DNA of 64,000 bases from JAAZBW01 sp035647855 (GTDB lineage Bacteria > Actinomycetota > Actinomycetes > Actinomycetales > Actinomycetaceae), in NCBI GenBank assembly GCA_035647855.1, contig DASRMP010000048.1, forward strand, positions 23,079 through 87,078, read 5' to 3'. The notes under the pieces were generated by a model. The model had not been told where the DNA came from. It searched no databases and worked only from the letters and a program-made list of their open reading frames with translations. Within the stretch, counting starts at the first letter, position 1. Each line of letters starts with the position of its first letter. Positions 42,144 through 51,662 of the stretch are shown piece after piece. Made by a program: the position numbers and the translations under genes.

Positions 42144-43439
42144 CTACAGCCAGCGCCGCCCCTTGAGCAGATCGATCAGGTGGTCGATGACGGCCGGGCC
42201 CATGCGCAACCCGTTGTGTTCGTACTCGCTCGTGACCCAGACTCGGCAATCCGGGAGCAAGCGCGCGGTCTCCATGGAGTACTCAAACGGGACGTAGGCG
42301 TCGCCGCAATACACGGCCGCAGCCACCGGGACGTCCGCCTCCGCCAGTCGTTCCGGAAAATAGAGCCGATTCCATTCGTGTTGCGCGAGCAGATCGGCGG
42401 CACCGGCGAAGGGCCGCAGTTCCGAGTCCTCCTGGAACAGGGACCGGTGAATGTGCTCGCCGCCGAGGATGGTGGCGTCGTCGCGGACGCACTCGGGCAT
42501 GGTGCGTTCGGCGGACCAACGTGTGGCGACGCCGTCGGCGTACGAGGACTCGTGGATGACGGCGTAGAGGGGGTTGCGCCCCGTGTACGGCAGGGCGTCA
42601 TGGAGGTCGTGTGCGAAGGCCGCGGATCTGTGGTCGAGTCCGAGCAGGTAGTGGAGCTGCTCCATCCCGCCCTCCACGCCGATCAGGGTTCCGACGGTGC
42701 GGAACCGGGCAGGTGAGACAAGGTCGCCGTTCGGCAGAGACACCGCATCGTTCGCGCAGAGGGCGGTGATCTCGCGCACACGGGCGCGATCGCCCGGGAA
42801 GCGACTGTAGAAACCCTCCGACTTCTCGATCTGCGTGTGCCAGGTGGCGGAGTAGACGTCGTCGATGGGGTGTCCGACGGCGGTGAGTCCTCCGGTGATG
42901 AGCGCGCCGTCCAGCGACTCGGGGTGGACCGAGAGGTAGTGGATTGTGGTGAACCCGCCGAACGACTGGCCGAGGACCGTCCACTTCGCCGTGCCGAGGG
43001 CCTCGCGGACGAGTTCGCAGTCGTTGACGATCTCGTCGGCGCGCATGTGAGTGAGGTACTCTGCCTGCTCCGCCGAATTCTTGCCCGCGAGTGGTCCGCC
43101 GGCCTCGGCGTGGACGCGGCCGTCGGATCCCGCGCGAACGCGCGAGAAGACCGGTGTGGAACACCCCGTGCCGCGCTGATCGAGCATGACCACCTGGTAG
43201 TCCTCGAGCGCGCGCTCGAGCCAGGCCGGGAACAGTGGGCGCAGCGTCGGCCGCGGGGCCTCATTCCCGGGACCGCCCTGCAGGAAGACCAGATAGGGCT
43301 TGGAATCGCCGCCCTCCCGCGTGACGACGCGAGCGAAGATCTCGATCGTGCCGGAGCCGGCATTGGCCGCGTCAAGCGGGGCGTCGAGCGTGAGGGTGGT
43401 GACGGTCAGTCCGGGCAGGTTCTCGCGGGTGGTGATCAC
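42144..43439 (-). CDS. Proline iminopeptidase-type alpha/beta hydrolase
   Basis: Releases N-terminal proline (or hydrophobic residues) from peptides. The 431-residue protein is an S33-family alpha/beta hydrolase with oxyanion motif GGPG (55-58), DQRGTG (87-92) and the nucleophile elbow GQSFGG (S159). A large helical lid follows and the catalytic His is near the C-terminus (SEYEHNG). Its length matches the longer actinobacterial iminopeptidases. The GTG starts 7 nt after a TAGACT -10. No signal peptide is present, so it is cytoplasmic. Confidence 0.88.
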   Translation of the reverse strand: MITTRENLPGLTVTTLTLDAPLDAANAGSGTIEIFARVVTREGGDSKPYLVFLQGGPGNEAPRPTLRPLFPAWLERALEDYQVVMLDQRGTGCSTPVFSRVRAGSDGRVHAEAGGPLAGKNSAEQAEYLTHMRADEIVNDCELVREALGTAKWTVLGQSFGGFTTIHYLSVHPESLDGALITGGLTAVGHPIDDVYSATWHTQIEKSEGFYSRFPGDRARVREITALCANDAVSLPNGDLVSPARFRTVGTLIGVEGGMEQLHYLLGLDHRSAAFAHDLHDALPYTGRNPLYAVIHESSYADGVATRWSAERTMPECVRDDATILGGEHIHRSLFQEDSELRPFAGAADLLAQHEWNRLYFPERLAEADVPVAAAVYCGDAYVPFEYSMETARLLPDCRVWVTSEYEHNGLRMGPAVIDHLIDLLKGRRWL

Positions 43440-43446
43440 GACGGCG

Positions 43447-43452
43447 AGTCTA
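43447..43452 (-). promoter_or_regulatory. Leaderless-type -10 of the iminopeptidase gene
   Basis: TAGACT on the minus strand, then 7 nt and the GTG at 43439. Confidence 0.5.
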
Positions 43453-43507
43453 TTCGCAGGCGACGAGCCTGATCGGGGCCGCTACGTGCGATGCACGGCA
43501 CTGGGCC

Positions 43508-44494
43508 TCAGCCGCCGCCGAGCCACGCGACGACCGCGCGGTGAGCCATCCCCTCGATCACCGTGGTGGTGATTGCGCCGACATCGATGTCGCTGCTCAC
43601 CAGGATGTGATCGAGTTCCAGCAGTGGCGGGTACCAACGGTCCGCTCGGAACGTGGGTAACCAGCCGGCGCCGACTGCCTCGGCAGCATTCACGAGGCCG
43701 TCCGCCTCCAGGTTTCGCAATGGCACGTGTTCGCGCACCGCGTTGAAGTCACCAGCGACGACGACGCTCTCCCCCGCCTCGGTGTGCCGCGCGGCAATCT
43801 CGCGCACGCCCGCGAGGTCGTCGAGCCATGCGGGCACGCCGTCCTGCGGTCCCTGCGCATCGACGGGGACGAGTACGAATGCCCGATTCTCGGCCTCGAC
43901 TAGTACCGCAGGCTGCTCCGCCGTGGAGTCTGCGGTCTCAGCCAGGGGCAGCGCGGAATACACGGCCGTTCCACAGCTGATGCCGCTCGCCATCGGGAAG
44001 AACGCACTGTGGTCATAGGGTTCGAGCGCCCCGGACTCTCCAAGAAGGACCCTCAGCGACCGCGTGAACCCCTGGATGACGAGCAGGTCGGGTTCGATCT
44101 CCTGCACGGTCGCCGGGAGATCCTCCTCGCCGAGGGTTCGGCACCGGGCATTCAGGGTCATGACCGAGACGCCGGAGCGGTCGTTCGGCGGGTCGAAAGC
44201 CGGGATGTACGCGGCGGACCACAAGAGCTGGGCGATGAGTCCCGGCACCGTGACGAGGGCGAGCAGCTTGCCGTAGCCTCGACCTGCCATCGCGAACAAC
44301 ACCAGTGACAGCGCCCACGCCAGCGTCCCGAACGGGATCGCCGCCGCGAGCATCACCGTCAGGCGGTTCATGAGCTGGATGTCCGGAACCGCGTGGAGGA
44401 CCACGAAACCGGCACCGGCAATTGCCAGAGCCCAGGCCGCCAGCAGAGCTAGGACCCGAGCCGCGCCGAGTGGCCGGCCCGGGTCTCTGCTCAT
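43508..44494 (-). CDS. Membrane-anchored endonuclease/exonuclease/phosphatase-family hydrolase
   Basis: A 328-residue protein. Three hydrophobic helices occupy about residues 12-95, followed by an extracytoplasmic EEP domain. Its metal-dependent phosphodiesterase signatures are VMTLNARC at the domain start, VVAGDFNAVREH, and the terminal LDHILVS. These proteins cleave phosphodiesters in nucleic acids, lipids or sugars outside the cell; the substrate is unknown. It begins 48 nt after the acyl-CoA dehydrogenase stop and is probably co-transcribed with it. Confidence 0.82.
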   Translation of the reverse strand: MSRDPGRPLGAARVLALLAAWALAIAGAGFVVLHAVPDIQLMNRLTVMLAAAIPFGTLAWALSLVLFAMAGRGYGKLLALVTVPGLIAQLLWSAAYIPAFDPPNDRSGVSVMTLNARCRTLGEEDLPATVQEIEPDLLVIQGFTRSLRVLLGESGALEPYDHSAFFPMASGISCGTAVYSALPLAETADSTAEQPAVLVEAENRAFVLVPVDAQGPQDGVPAWLDDLAGVREIAARHTEAGESVVVAGDFNAVREHVPLRNLEADGLVNAAEAVGAGWLPTFRADRWYPPLLELDHILVSSDIDVGAITTTVIEGMAHRAVVAWLGGG

Positions 44495-44542
44495 CGCATC
44501 ATTCTCACCGAGGGGAGCAGCTCCCGTGAAATCCGGCGCGCG

Positions 44543-46552
44543 TCACGCCCTTTCGACACTTCGGGCCAGGTTCGGCTCCGTTGAAGGACCTGGATCGTGG
44601 GGAGAAATCCACGGACCAGTCCCCTCTGAGGTGTCGATGATTCCGGCCTCGGCCCAGATGTAGTCGCCGTCGAGTATCTCGCGTGCGAGCGCGACATCGG
44701 AGGCGTCGGTGTTGGTCCAGAGGGCATCGAAGAGGCGGCCGGCGTGGAGACGGGACTGCTTGCAGGCGGCGTCGGCGAGCTTGACGGCGGACTCGCCTGC
44801 GGCGGGGTTCTCATCAAGCTGTGACTTCGCGCGCACACACATCGCAGACATCGCGAAGAGTTCCGCTCCGATGTCCACCACCCGTCCGAGGAAGCCCTGC
44901 CGCTTCTCCAGCCCGCCCTGCCAGCGCGCCATGCCGTAGAACGTCTCGCGGGCGAGGCGGCGCGACGCACGTTCGATGTACCTCATGTGCGTGGCCAGCG
45001 GACCGTACTCGCCGAAAGAGGTGGGGACCACGCCGGAACCGACGAGCAACTGCGGGTACCACTTCGCGTAGAAGAGGCCGGCACGGGCCGCGGCCTGCAG
45101 TTTCGCGGACATCTCGGCGTCCGGGTCGATGATGTCCCCGGCGACGGACAGGTGCGCGTCCACAGCCTCCCGGGCGATCAGCAGGTGCATGATCTCCGTG
45201 GATCCCTCGAACACCCGGTTGATGCGCAGATCACGCATGACCTGCTCGACGGGCACCGCGCGCTCGCCGCGGGCCTGCAGGGAGTCAGCCGTCTCGTAGC
45301 CACGCCCACCGCGGATCTGGAAGAGATCGTCGATCACCTCCCATGCACGTTCCGATCCGTAGAGCTTGGCGATCGCGGCTTCGATGCGAATGTCGTGCGC
45401 GCCTGCATCGGCCAGCAGGGCCGCCAGTTCGAGCACCGACTCCTGGGCGTAGGTTGCTCCGGCCATGGCGGCCAGCTTGTGACCAACGGCCGCGTGCTCG
45501 CCCACCGGCCTGCCCCACTGCACACGCTCGCCGGACCATTCGCGTGCGATCTTGAGCGCCCACTTCGAGGCGGCGACGGCGAGCGCGGGGATGGACAGCC
45601 GGCCGGCATTGAGCGTGGTGAGCGCAATCTTGAGCCCAAGACCCTCGCGGCCGATCACGTTCGCGGCCGGCACGCGCACCTGGTGGAAGCGCGTGACGGC
45701 GTTCTCGATGCCGCGGAGGCCCATGAAGGCATTCCGCCGTTCCTGGGTGATTCCGGGCGAGTCCGCCTCCACGATGAAGGCGGTGATGCCACCACGGTGG
45801 TTCTCCGACTTCGGCACGCGCGCCATCACCACGAACAACTCGCCGAATACGGCGTTCGTGCCCCAGAGCTTGACGCCGTCGAGGAGGTAGGCGGCGCCGT
45901 CGTCGGTGGGGGTGGCCGTGCACTCGAGGCGCGCCGGATCGGAACCGACGTCCGGCTCGGTGAGGAGGAAGGCAGAGATGGCACCCTGCGCGCATCGCGG
46001 CAGGTATTCGGCCTTCTGCTCCGGACTGCCGAACGTCTTGACCGGCTCGGGAACCCCGATGGACTGGTGGGCGGAGACGAGGGCGCCGAGCGCCGGGCTG
46101 ACCGTGCCGATGAGCATCAGCGCACGGTTGTAGTAGACATTCCCGAGTTCGAGCCCGCCGTACTCCTGCGGGATCTTGATCCCGAACGAACCGATCTCGG
46201 CCAGCTTCCGGATGTCCTCATCGGGGATCCGGGCCTCCCGCTCTATCGCAGCCCCGTCGATGGTGGCGAGGATGTCCCGGAGCTTCACGAGATACGCTTC
46301 GCCGCGCTCTGCGATGTCCGCTTCCGTCTTCGGGAACGGCGTGATCAGGTCGGGGCGGAAGTTGCCCAGGTAGAGCTCCTTCGCGAAAGAGGGCTGCGTC
46401 CAGCCGGTCTCACGCGCGGCCTCCGCGACCTTGCGTGCTTCCTTCTCGGTGACCACCGGCTGGGCGGCACCGGATGTGGGCTCCGGCCGTCCGCGCCGTG
46501 ACTTGGTGCCGGCCGACTGAACCGGCGTGGGTTGCGTGGTTGTTGCAGCCAT
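44543..46552 (-). CDS. Acyl-CoA dehydrogenase (long FadE type)
   Basis: FAD-dependent first step of beta-oxidation. The 669 residues are longer than the usual 380, like the large FadE proteins with a C-terminal helical extension. Blocks seen are IPQEYGGLELGN in the N-domain, AFLLTEPDVGSDPA (FAD/substrate loop), GLRGIENAVTRFHQVRVPA, and the C-domain IRGGRGYETADSL with RDLRINRVFEGSTEIMHL, which contains the catalytic-Glu region. The N-terminal 50 residues are Thr/Pro/Lys-rich. AGGAGG precedes the ATG, and a possible operator lies upstream. The FadJ-type gene at 57 kb could supply the next steps. Confidence 0.9.
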   Translation of the reverse strand: MAATTTQPTPVQSAGTKSRRGRPEPTSGAAQPVVTEKEARKVAEAARETGWTQPSFAKELYLGNFRPDLITPFPKTEADIAERGEAYLVKLRDILATIDGAAIEREARIPDEDIRKLAEIGSFGIKIPQEYGGLELGNVYYNRALMLIGTVSPALGALVSAHQSIGVPEPVKTFGSPEQKAEYLPRCAQGAISAFLLTEPDVGSDPARLECTATPTDDGAAYLLDGVKLWGTNAVFGELFVVMARVPKSENHRGGITAFIVEADSPGITQERRNAFMGLRGIENAVTRFHQVRVPAANVIGREGLGLKIALTTLNAGRLSIPALAVAASKWALKIAREWSGERVQWGRPVGEHAAVGHKLAAMAGATYAQESVLELAALLADAGAHDIRIEAAIAKLYGSERAWEVIDDLFQIRGGRGYETADSLQARGERAVPVEQVMRDLRINRVFEGSTEIMHLLIAREAVDAHLSVAGDIIDPDAEMSAKLQAAARAGLFYAKWYPQLLVGSGVVPTSFGEYGPLATHMRYIERASRRLARETFYGMARWQGGLEKRQGFLGRVVDIGAELFAMSAMCVRAKSQLDENPAAGESAVKLADAACKQSRLHAGRLFDALWTNTDASDVALAREILDGDYIWAEAGIIDTSEGTGPWISPHDPGPSTEPNLARSVERA

Positions 46553-46568
46553 GGCGAACGCCTCCTGA

Positions 46569-46604
46569 GTTACCGGTACTTGGGGTATCAGGTAACGGTA
46601 CTAC
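46569..46604 (-). promoter_or_regulatory. Possible operator/promoter of the acyl-CoA dehydrogenase gene
   Basis: An inverted repeat GTTACC (46569-46574) and GGTAAC (46591-46596) is extended by two TACCG-type half-sites: GTTACCGGTAC and, reversed, GTACCGTTACC. A possible -10, TACCGT, overlaps it on the minus strand (46604-46599). The layout suits a TetR- or GntR-type fatty-acid repressor; none is encoded nearby. Confidence 0.4.
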
Positions 46605-46783
46605 AGGGCGCGGTGCGCCGCAGGTCGGAAGCGGGGTGCGGATCAGGGCACGGCGAGCTCGTATCCTTTGCCGGCGCGCAGGGTTCCGGAAGATCGGCGG
46701 GGTTGCGAGGCAAGGGTGCAAACTTGCCGCTGTCCGCCTGTCAAGCTGGTGAACCCCCTCCCCGATCATGAAAAGCTTGTGAC

Positions 46784-49159
46784 ATGCAGATCTGGCCCGG
46801 AACTTCCTACCCCCTCGGCGCGACGTTTGACGGAACTGGCACGAACTTCGCCCTGTTCTCTTCGGTCGCTGAGCGGATCGAGCTGTGTCTCTTCGATGAG
46901 GAGATGACGGAGACCCGCGTGGAGCTCACGGAGAGGGACGCTCATGTCTGGCACGTGTACCTGCCGGGTGTCCTGCCCCGCCAGCGCTACGGCTACCGCG
47001 TCCACGGGCCCTACAGCCCCGCCGATGGCCACCGCTGCAATCCCGCGAAGCTCCTGCTCGATCCATACGCGAAGGCGATCGAGGGTCAGGTGAAGTCGGA
47101 CCCGTCGCTCTACTCCTACACGCTGGGCAAGCCGGGTGAGCTGAACACGCTCGACAACGTCGGCAAGACCATGGTGTCTGTCGTCCAGAACCCGTTCTTC
47201 GACTGGGGTCACGACCGGCCCCCGCGGACCGAATACCACGACACGATCATCTACGAGGCCCACGTCAAGGGGATGACCCAGCTTCACCCGGATGTTCCGC
47301 CGGAGATGCGCGGCACCTACGCCGGCATGGGCCACCCGGCAACGATCGAGCACCTGTTGAAGCTCGGCGTGACCGCGGTCGAACTGCTGCCAGTGCACCA
47401 GTTCGTCAACGACACCTATCTCCAGGACAGGGGCCTGTCCAACTACTGGGGCTACAACACGATCGGTTTCTTCGCGCCGCACGGCGCGTACTCCTCGCAG
47501 GGCGATCGCGGTGAGCAGGTCCAGGAGTTCAAGGGCATGGTCAAGTCCCTGCACTCGGCAGGGATCGAGGTCATCCTCGACGTGGTCTACAACCACACGG
47601 CCGAGGGCAACCACATGGGGCCAACCCTCTCGTTCCGTGGCATCGACAACGCGGCCTATTACCGGCTCGTCGATTCCGACAAGGCCCACTACTTCGACAC
47701 CACCGGTACGGGAAACTCGCTCCTCATGCGCTCGACAGCGGCGCTGCAGCTCATCATGGACTCGCTGCGCTACTGGATCAACGAGATGCACGTGGACGGA
47801 TTCCGTTTCGATCTCGCCTCCACGCTCGCGCGCCAGTTCCACGAGGTGGACAAACTCTCGACGTTCTTCGAGATCATCCAGCAGGATCCGAAGATCTCCC
47901 AGGTGAAGCTCATCGCGGAACCCTGGGACCTCGGCGAGGGTGGCTACCAGGTGGGAGAGTTCCCGCCGCTTTGGACTGAGTGGAACGGCAAGTACCGCGA
48001 CACCGTCCGCGACTTCTGGCGTGGCGAGCCCCGCACCCTGGACCAGTTCGCCGCCCGCTTCATCGGCTCTGCGGACCTGTACGAGCACTCGGGCCGCCGG
48101 CCCGTCGCTTCGGTCAACTTCGTCACGGCGCACGATGGCTTCACGCTGAACGACCTCGTGACCTACAACGAGAAGCGCAATGAGGCGAACGGGGAGAACA
48201 ACCGCGACGGCGAGAGCCACAACCGGTCGTGGAACTCCGGGTTCGAGGGCCCTACCGACGACCTTGAGGTGAACGAACTCCGGGACCGTCAGCGCCGGAA
48301 CTTCATCACCACGCTGATGCTTTCGCAGGGCGTGCCGATGCTGCTGCACGGCGACGAGATCGCCCACACGAAGCACGGGAACAACAACACCTATGCCCAG
48401 GACAACGAGTTCTCCTGGATCAACTGGGACGTCACGGAGACCGGTGAGCAACTCTTCGAATTCACGAGTGAGGTCATCCGATTCCGCAAGGATCACCCGA
48501 TCTTCCGCCGCCGCCGGTTCTTCAAGGGCGCTCCCCAGAAGGGCGGCGAGTCCGAGCACGGCGAGATCGATTGGTTCAAGCCCGATGGCACACACATGCA
48601 CGACGAGGATTGGTCGACGGAGTACGCCCAGGCCATCATGATCTTCCTGAACGGCAAGGCGATCAGGGAGCCCGACAAACACGGGCAGAGGATCATCGAC
48701 GACTCGATGGTCCTCCTCTTCAACGGCGACGCCGAAGCCGTCGACTTCACACTGCCCGGTCCCGAATACGCTGCACGATGGGTGCCGGTGCTGGACACAG
48801 TCGCCGACCCCGAGACGGAAAGAGCATACGAGGCCGGCGGCACGGTCAACGTCGAGTCGCGCTCCATACTCGTGCTCGCGGCGACCGCATCGCCGCAGGC
48901 TCCGGCCGAGTCCATCCAGGAGACCATTGAGGTCACCAAACCCTCCGGGGAGACCGTCACCGCGAAGTCCCGGCGCCGTCGTCCCGCGGCGACCGCATCC
49001 GTGATCGCGGCCGTGTCCACATCGGCGACCGCCGACGCGGCCCCGTCCGCACCCGAGCCGCCCGCGGCGTCTGAAGAAGAATCCGCACCTCCACAGGAGA
49101 AGGCCAAGACTCGCCGCAGAAAGGGCGAGACCCCGACCGATGAGACCGAGGAGAACTGA
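46784..49159 (+). CDS. glgX: Glycogen debranching enzyme GlgX (GH13_11)
   Basis: Isoamylase-type hydrolase removing alpha-1,6 branches from glycogen. It has 791 residues: an N-terminal CBM48-like domain (YPLGATFDGTGTNFALFSSV) and a GH13 barrel with DVVYNHTAEG (region I), the nucleophile region VDGFRFDLAS (Asp), the acid/base region VKLIAEPWDLG (Glu) and region IV FVTAHDGFTLNDLV. After about residue 710 an unusual Ala/Pro/Ser and Lys/Arg-rich tail of some 80 residues is appended. It starts the glgX-treY-treZ unit, feeding linear glucans to TreY. There is no clear ribosome-binding site before the ATG. Confidence 0.95.
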   Translation: MQIWPGTSYPLGATFDGTGTNFALFSSVAERIELCLFDEEMTETRVELTERDAHVWHVYLPGVLPRQRYGYRVHGPYSPADGHRCNPAKLLLDPYAKAIEGQVKSDPSLYSYTLGKPGELNTLDNVGKTMVSVVQNPFFDWGHDRPPRTEYHDTIIYEAHVKGMTQLHPDVPPEMRGTYAGMGHPATIEHLLKLGVTAVELLPVHQFVNDTYLQDRGLSNYWGYNTIGFFAPHGAYSSQGDRGEQVQEFKGMVKSLHSAGIEVILDVVYNHTAEGNHMGPTLSFRGIDNAAYYRLVDSDKAHYFDTTGTGNSLLMRSTAALQLIMDSLRYWINEMHVDGFRFDLASTLARQFHEVDKLSTFFEIIQQDPKISQVKLIAEPWDLGEGGYQVGEFPPLWTEWNGKYRDTVRDFWRGEPRTLDQFAARFIGSADLYEHSGRRPVASVNFVTAHDGFTLNDLVTYNEKRNEANGENNRDGESHNRSWNSGFEGPTDDLEVNELRDRQRRNFITTLMLSQGVPMLLHGDEIAHTKHGNNNTYAQDNEFSWINWDVTETGEQLFEFTSEVIRFRKDHPIFRRRRFFKGAPQKGGESEHGEIDWFKPDGTHMHDEDWSTEYAQAIMIFLNGKAIREPDKHGQRIIDDSMVLLFNGDAEAVDFTLPGPEYAARWVPVLDTVADPETERAYEAGGTVNVESRSILVLAATASPQAPAESIQETIEVTKPSGETVTAKSRRRRPAATASVIAAVSTSATADAAPSAPEPPAASEEESAPPQEKAKTRRRKGETPTDETEEN

Positions 49160-49160
49160 C

Positions 49161-51641
49161 ATGTCCCGTGCGAGCATCGCCACCAGTCACCTGCCGAAGG
49201 GCAGCCGCCGGACGCCAATCACCACGTACCGGCTGCAACTGCAACCCGACTTCGGTTTCGCCGCCGCTGCAGATGCCATCGATTATCTGGTGGATCTGGG
49301 TGTCACCGACCTCTACCTCTCGCCGATCCTGCAGGCGACTCCGGGATCGACTCACGGGTACGACGTCGTCGACCACTCGCGGGTATCGGACGATCTCGGT
49401 GGGCGCGCGGCCTTCGAGTCGCTCGCCCGTAAGGCCCATGAACGCGGGCTGGGCGTGATCGTCGACGTCGTGCCGAACCACATGGCCGTGCCGACGCCGC
49501 TGTACCACAACAAGGCGCTCTGGTCGGTGCTGCGCGAGGGCCCCGAATCGCCGTACGCCTCCTGGTTCGACGGGACCACCGCCGAGGACGGCATCCTCAT
49601 GCCAGTCCTGGGCAGCCGTATTGGCACCGTGCTCGCGAACGGTGAACTGACGCTCGACAGTATGGTCGTCCCCGGATTCGAGGACGAGGGCGAAGTCCCG
49701 GTTCTGCGCTACTTCGACCACGTGTTCCCCGTCCGCGCGGGCACCGAGAGCCTCGGAATCGCGGAGATCGGCGAACGCCAGCACTACAGGCTCGCGTACT
49801 GGAAGGTCGCCGACGAGGAACTCAATTACCGCAGATTCTTTGACGTCGATACGCTCCTCGCAGTGCGTGTGGACGACCGAGAGGTGTTCGACACCACTCA
49901 CGCGCTGCTGTTGGAGCTGTACAGGGACGGTCACATCGACGGCTTCCGTATCGACCACCCGGACGGCCTCGCCGATCCGCGTGGCTACATGCGCTGGCTG
50001 AGCGAAGCCACCGACGGAGCGTGGATCGCCGCCGAGAAGATCCTGGAGGGCAACGAACAGCTACCCGCGGACTGGCCGATCGCAGGAACCACGGGTTACG
50101 ACTCCTCGTGGAGGATCGGCGCTCTTCACATCGACCCGTCGGGCGCGCTCGAGCTGAGCCAGGTGCAGCAGCGGATCACGAAGCGGACCCTCAATCTCGC
50201 AGATGAGATGGAAGAGGGAAAGCGTCTCGTCACCGTGGAGTCGCTCTATGCGGAGATCTACCGGATCGCGGCGCTGGCCTCCGCCATCTGCCACGACGAC
50301 ATCCGCCTGCGTGACCACACGTTCCGCTCGATCGCGCAATGCCTCACCGAACTCGTGATCGCGATGGACCGTTACCGGGCCTACGTGGTGCCGGGCGAAC
50401 GCGCTCCGCAGAAATCGGTCGAGGTCATCAATCAGGCCGCCAAGATCGCCGCCGAGCGCCTGACCGAGGACCGCCGGGAGACGTTGGAGGTGGTTGTCGA
50501 TCTCGTCCTCGGCCGCGAGGTCGGTTCTGCGGGTCGCCGCCACGAGGACCCGCGCGCAGAACTGATCGTGCGCTTCCAGCAGACCTGCGGTGCCGTCATG
50601 GCGAAGGGCGTGGAGGACACCGCGTTCTATCGCTGGACCCACCTCATCTCGCAGTGCGAGGTGGGCGGGGCACCGGCTGCGTTCGCGCTCTCCACCGACG
50701 AGTTCCACGCCTGGAATGCCGAGATGGCGATGGAGTGGCCCGCCACGCAGACATGCGGCTCCACCCACGACAACAAGCGCAGCGAGGACGTCCGCAGCCG
50801 CATCGGCGTGATCTCCGAGTACTCGCGCGAGTGGACGGAACTGGTCAACAACGTCGGGCCGCTGCTCAAGGACATCAACGGCACCACCGCGAACCACCTC
50901 CTCCAGGTCCTCGCCGGGACCTGGACGGATGAGGGTCCGATCTCTGCGGAACGACTGACCGCCTACATTGTCAAGGCTGCCCGCGAGCAGAAACTCTGGA
51001 CATCCTGGACCGCGCCGGACGAGCAGGCCGAGGCCGTGCTGGCCGAGCGGAGCCGGCAGATGGTCGAGGATCCTGCGGTTGTGGAGGCGTTCGCTGCCTG
51101 GACTGCGATGACGGCGGATGCCGTGAGGACCGCGGTGCTTGGCACCAAGGCCATCCAGCTCACGTCCCTCGGGGTCGCCGACGTCTACAACGGCACCGAG
51201 ACCCTGCAGAACTTCCTCGTCGACCCCGACAACCGTGCACCCATGCAGGTCGCCCAGCTGCGGGAAGCACTCGGCAGCGTCTACGCACGCAAGCCTCGCA
51301 CTCTGGCCGAGGAAAAACTCGCCCTGACGACCGCGATCCTCCATCTGCGCCGCCGGAGGTGGGACGCCTTCGTCGGCCCTGCGACGGGCTACAAGCCGCT
51401 CGCGGCCTCCACGGGGCACGTGGTTGCCTTCGCGCGTGGGGATGATCCCGCCGCGTGCACGGTGGCCGTGAGGCTCGCCAGGTCGTTCGCGGCGTCGGGT
51501 GGCGCAGGCGACCACACCGTCATTCTCCCCGACGGCGAGTGGCGCGACGTGCGGTCGGACGCCGCCTACAGTGGTGGCGAAGTGTCACTCGCGGACCTCA
51601 TTGCAGAGTCGCCGGCCGTGGTCCTCGAGCGTGTCCAGTAG
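49161..51641 (+). CDS. treY: Malto-oligosyltrehalose synthase TreY (GH13_26)
   Basis: Converts the reducing-end alpha-1,4 glucose of maltodextrins into an alpha,alpha-1,1 linkage. The 826 residues include the family start TYRLQLQPDFGFAAAADAIDYL, region I (VIVDVVPNHMA), the nucleophile region (DGFRIDHPDGLADP), an acid Glu in AAEKILEGNEQLP, region IV (STHDNKRSEDVRSR) and the C-terminal KAIQLTSLGVADVYNGTE segment. ATG at 49161 is one base after the glgX stop codon, with GAGGAGAAC upstream inside glgX. Confidence 0.95.
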   Translation: MSRASIATSHLPKGSRRTPITTYRLQLQPDFGFAAAADAIDYLVDLGVTDLYLSPILQATPGSTHGYDVVDHSRVSDDLGGRAAFESLARKAHERGLGVIVDVVPNHMAVPTPLYHNKALWSVLREGPESPYASWFDGTTAEDGILMPVLGSRIGTVLANGELTLDSMVVPGFEDEGEVPVLRYFDHVFPVRAGTESLGIAEIGERQHYRLAYWKVADEELNYRRFFDVDTLLAVRVDDREVFDTTHALLLELYRDGHIDGFRIDHPDGLADPRGYMRWLSEATDGAWIAAEKILEGNEQLPADWPIAGTTGYDSSWRIGALHIDPSGALELSQVQQRITKRTLNLADEMEEGKRLVTVESLYAEIYRIAALASAICHDDIRLRDHTFRSIAQCLTELVIAMDRYRAYVVPGERAPQKSVEVINQAAKIAAERLTEDRRETLEVVVDLVLGREVGSAGRRHEDPRAELIVRFQQTCGAVMAKGVEDTAFYRWTHLISQCEVGGAPAAFALSTDEFHAWNAEMAMEWPATQTCGSTHDNKRSEDVRSRIGVISEYSREWTELVNNVGPLLKDINGTTANHLLQVLAGTWTDEGPISAERLTAYIVKAAREQKLWTSWTAPDEQAEAVLAERSRQMVEDPAVVEAFAAWTAMTADAVRTAVLGTKAIQLTSLGVADVYNGTETLQNFLVDPDNRAPMQVAQLREALGSVYARKPRTLAEEKLALTTAILHLRRRRWDAFVGPATGYKPLAASTGHVVAFARGDDPAACTVAVRLARSFAASGGAGDHTVILPDGEWRDVRSDAAYSGGEVSLADLIAESPAVVLERVQ

Positions 51642-51662
51642 GTGGCCGGTCCGAGGAGCATT

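Noticed and set aside
46766..49183. 805-residue minus-strand ORF opposite glgX
   Set aside because: It mirrors the GlgX reading frame exactly and has no recognisable domain, while GlgX carries all GH13 motifs.
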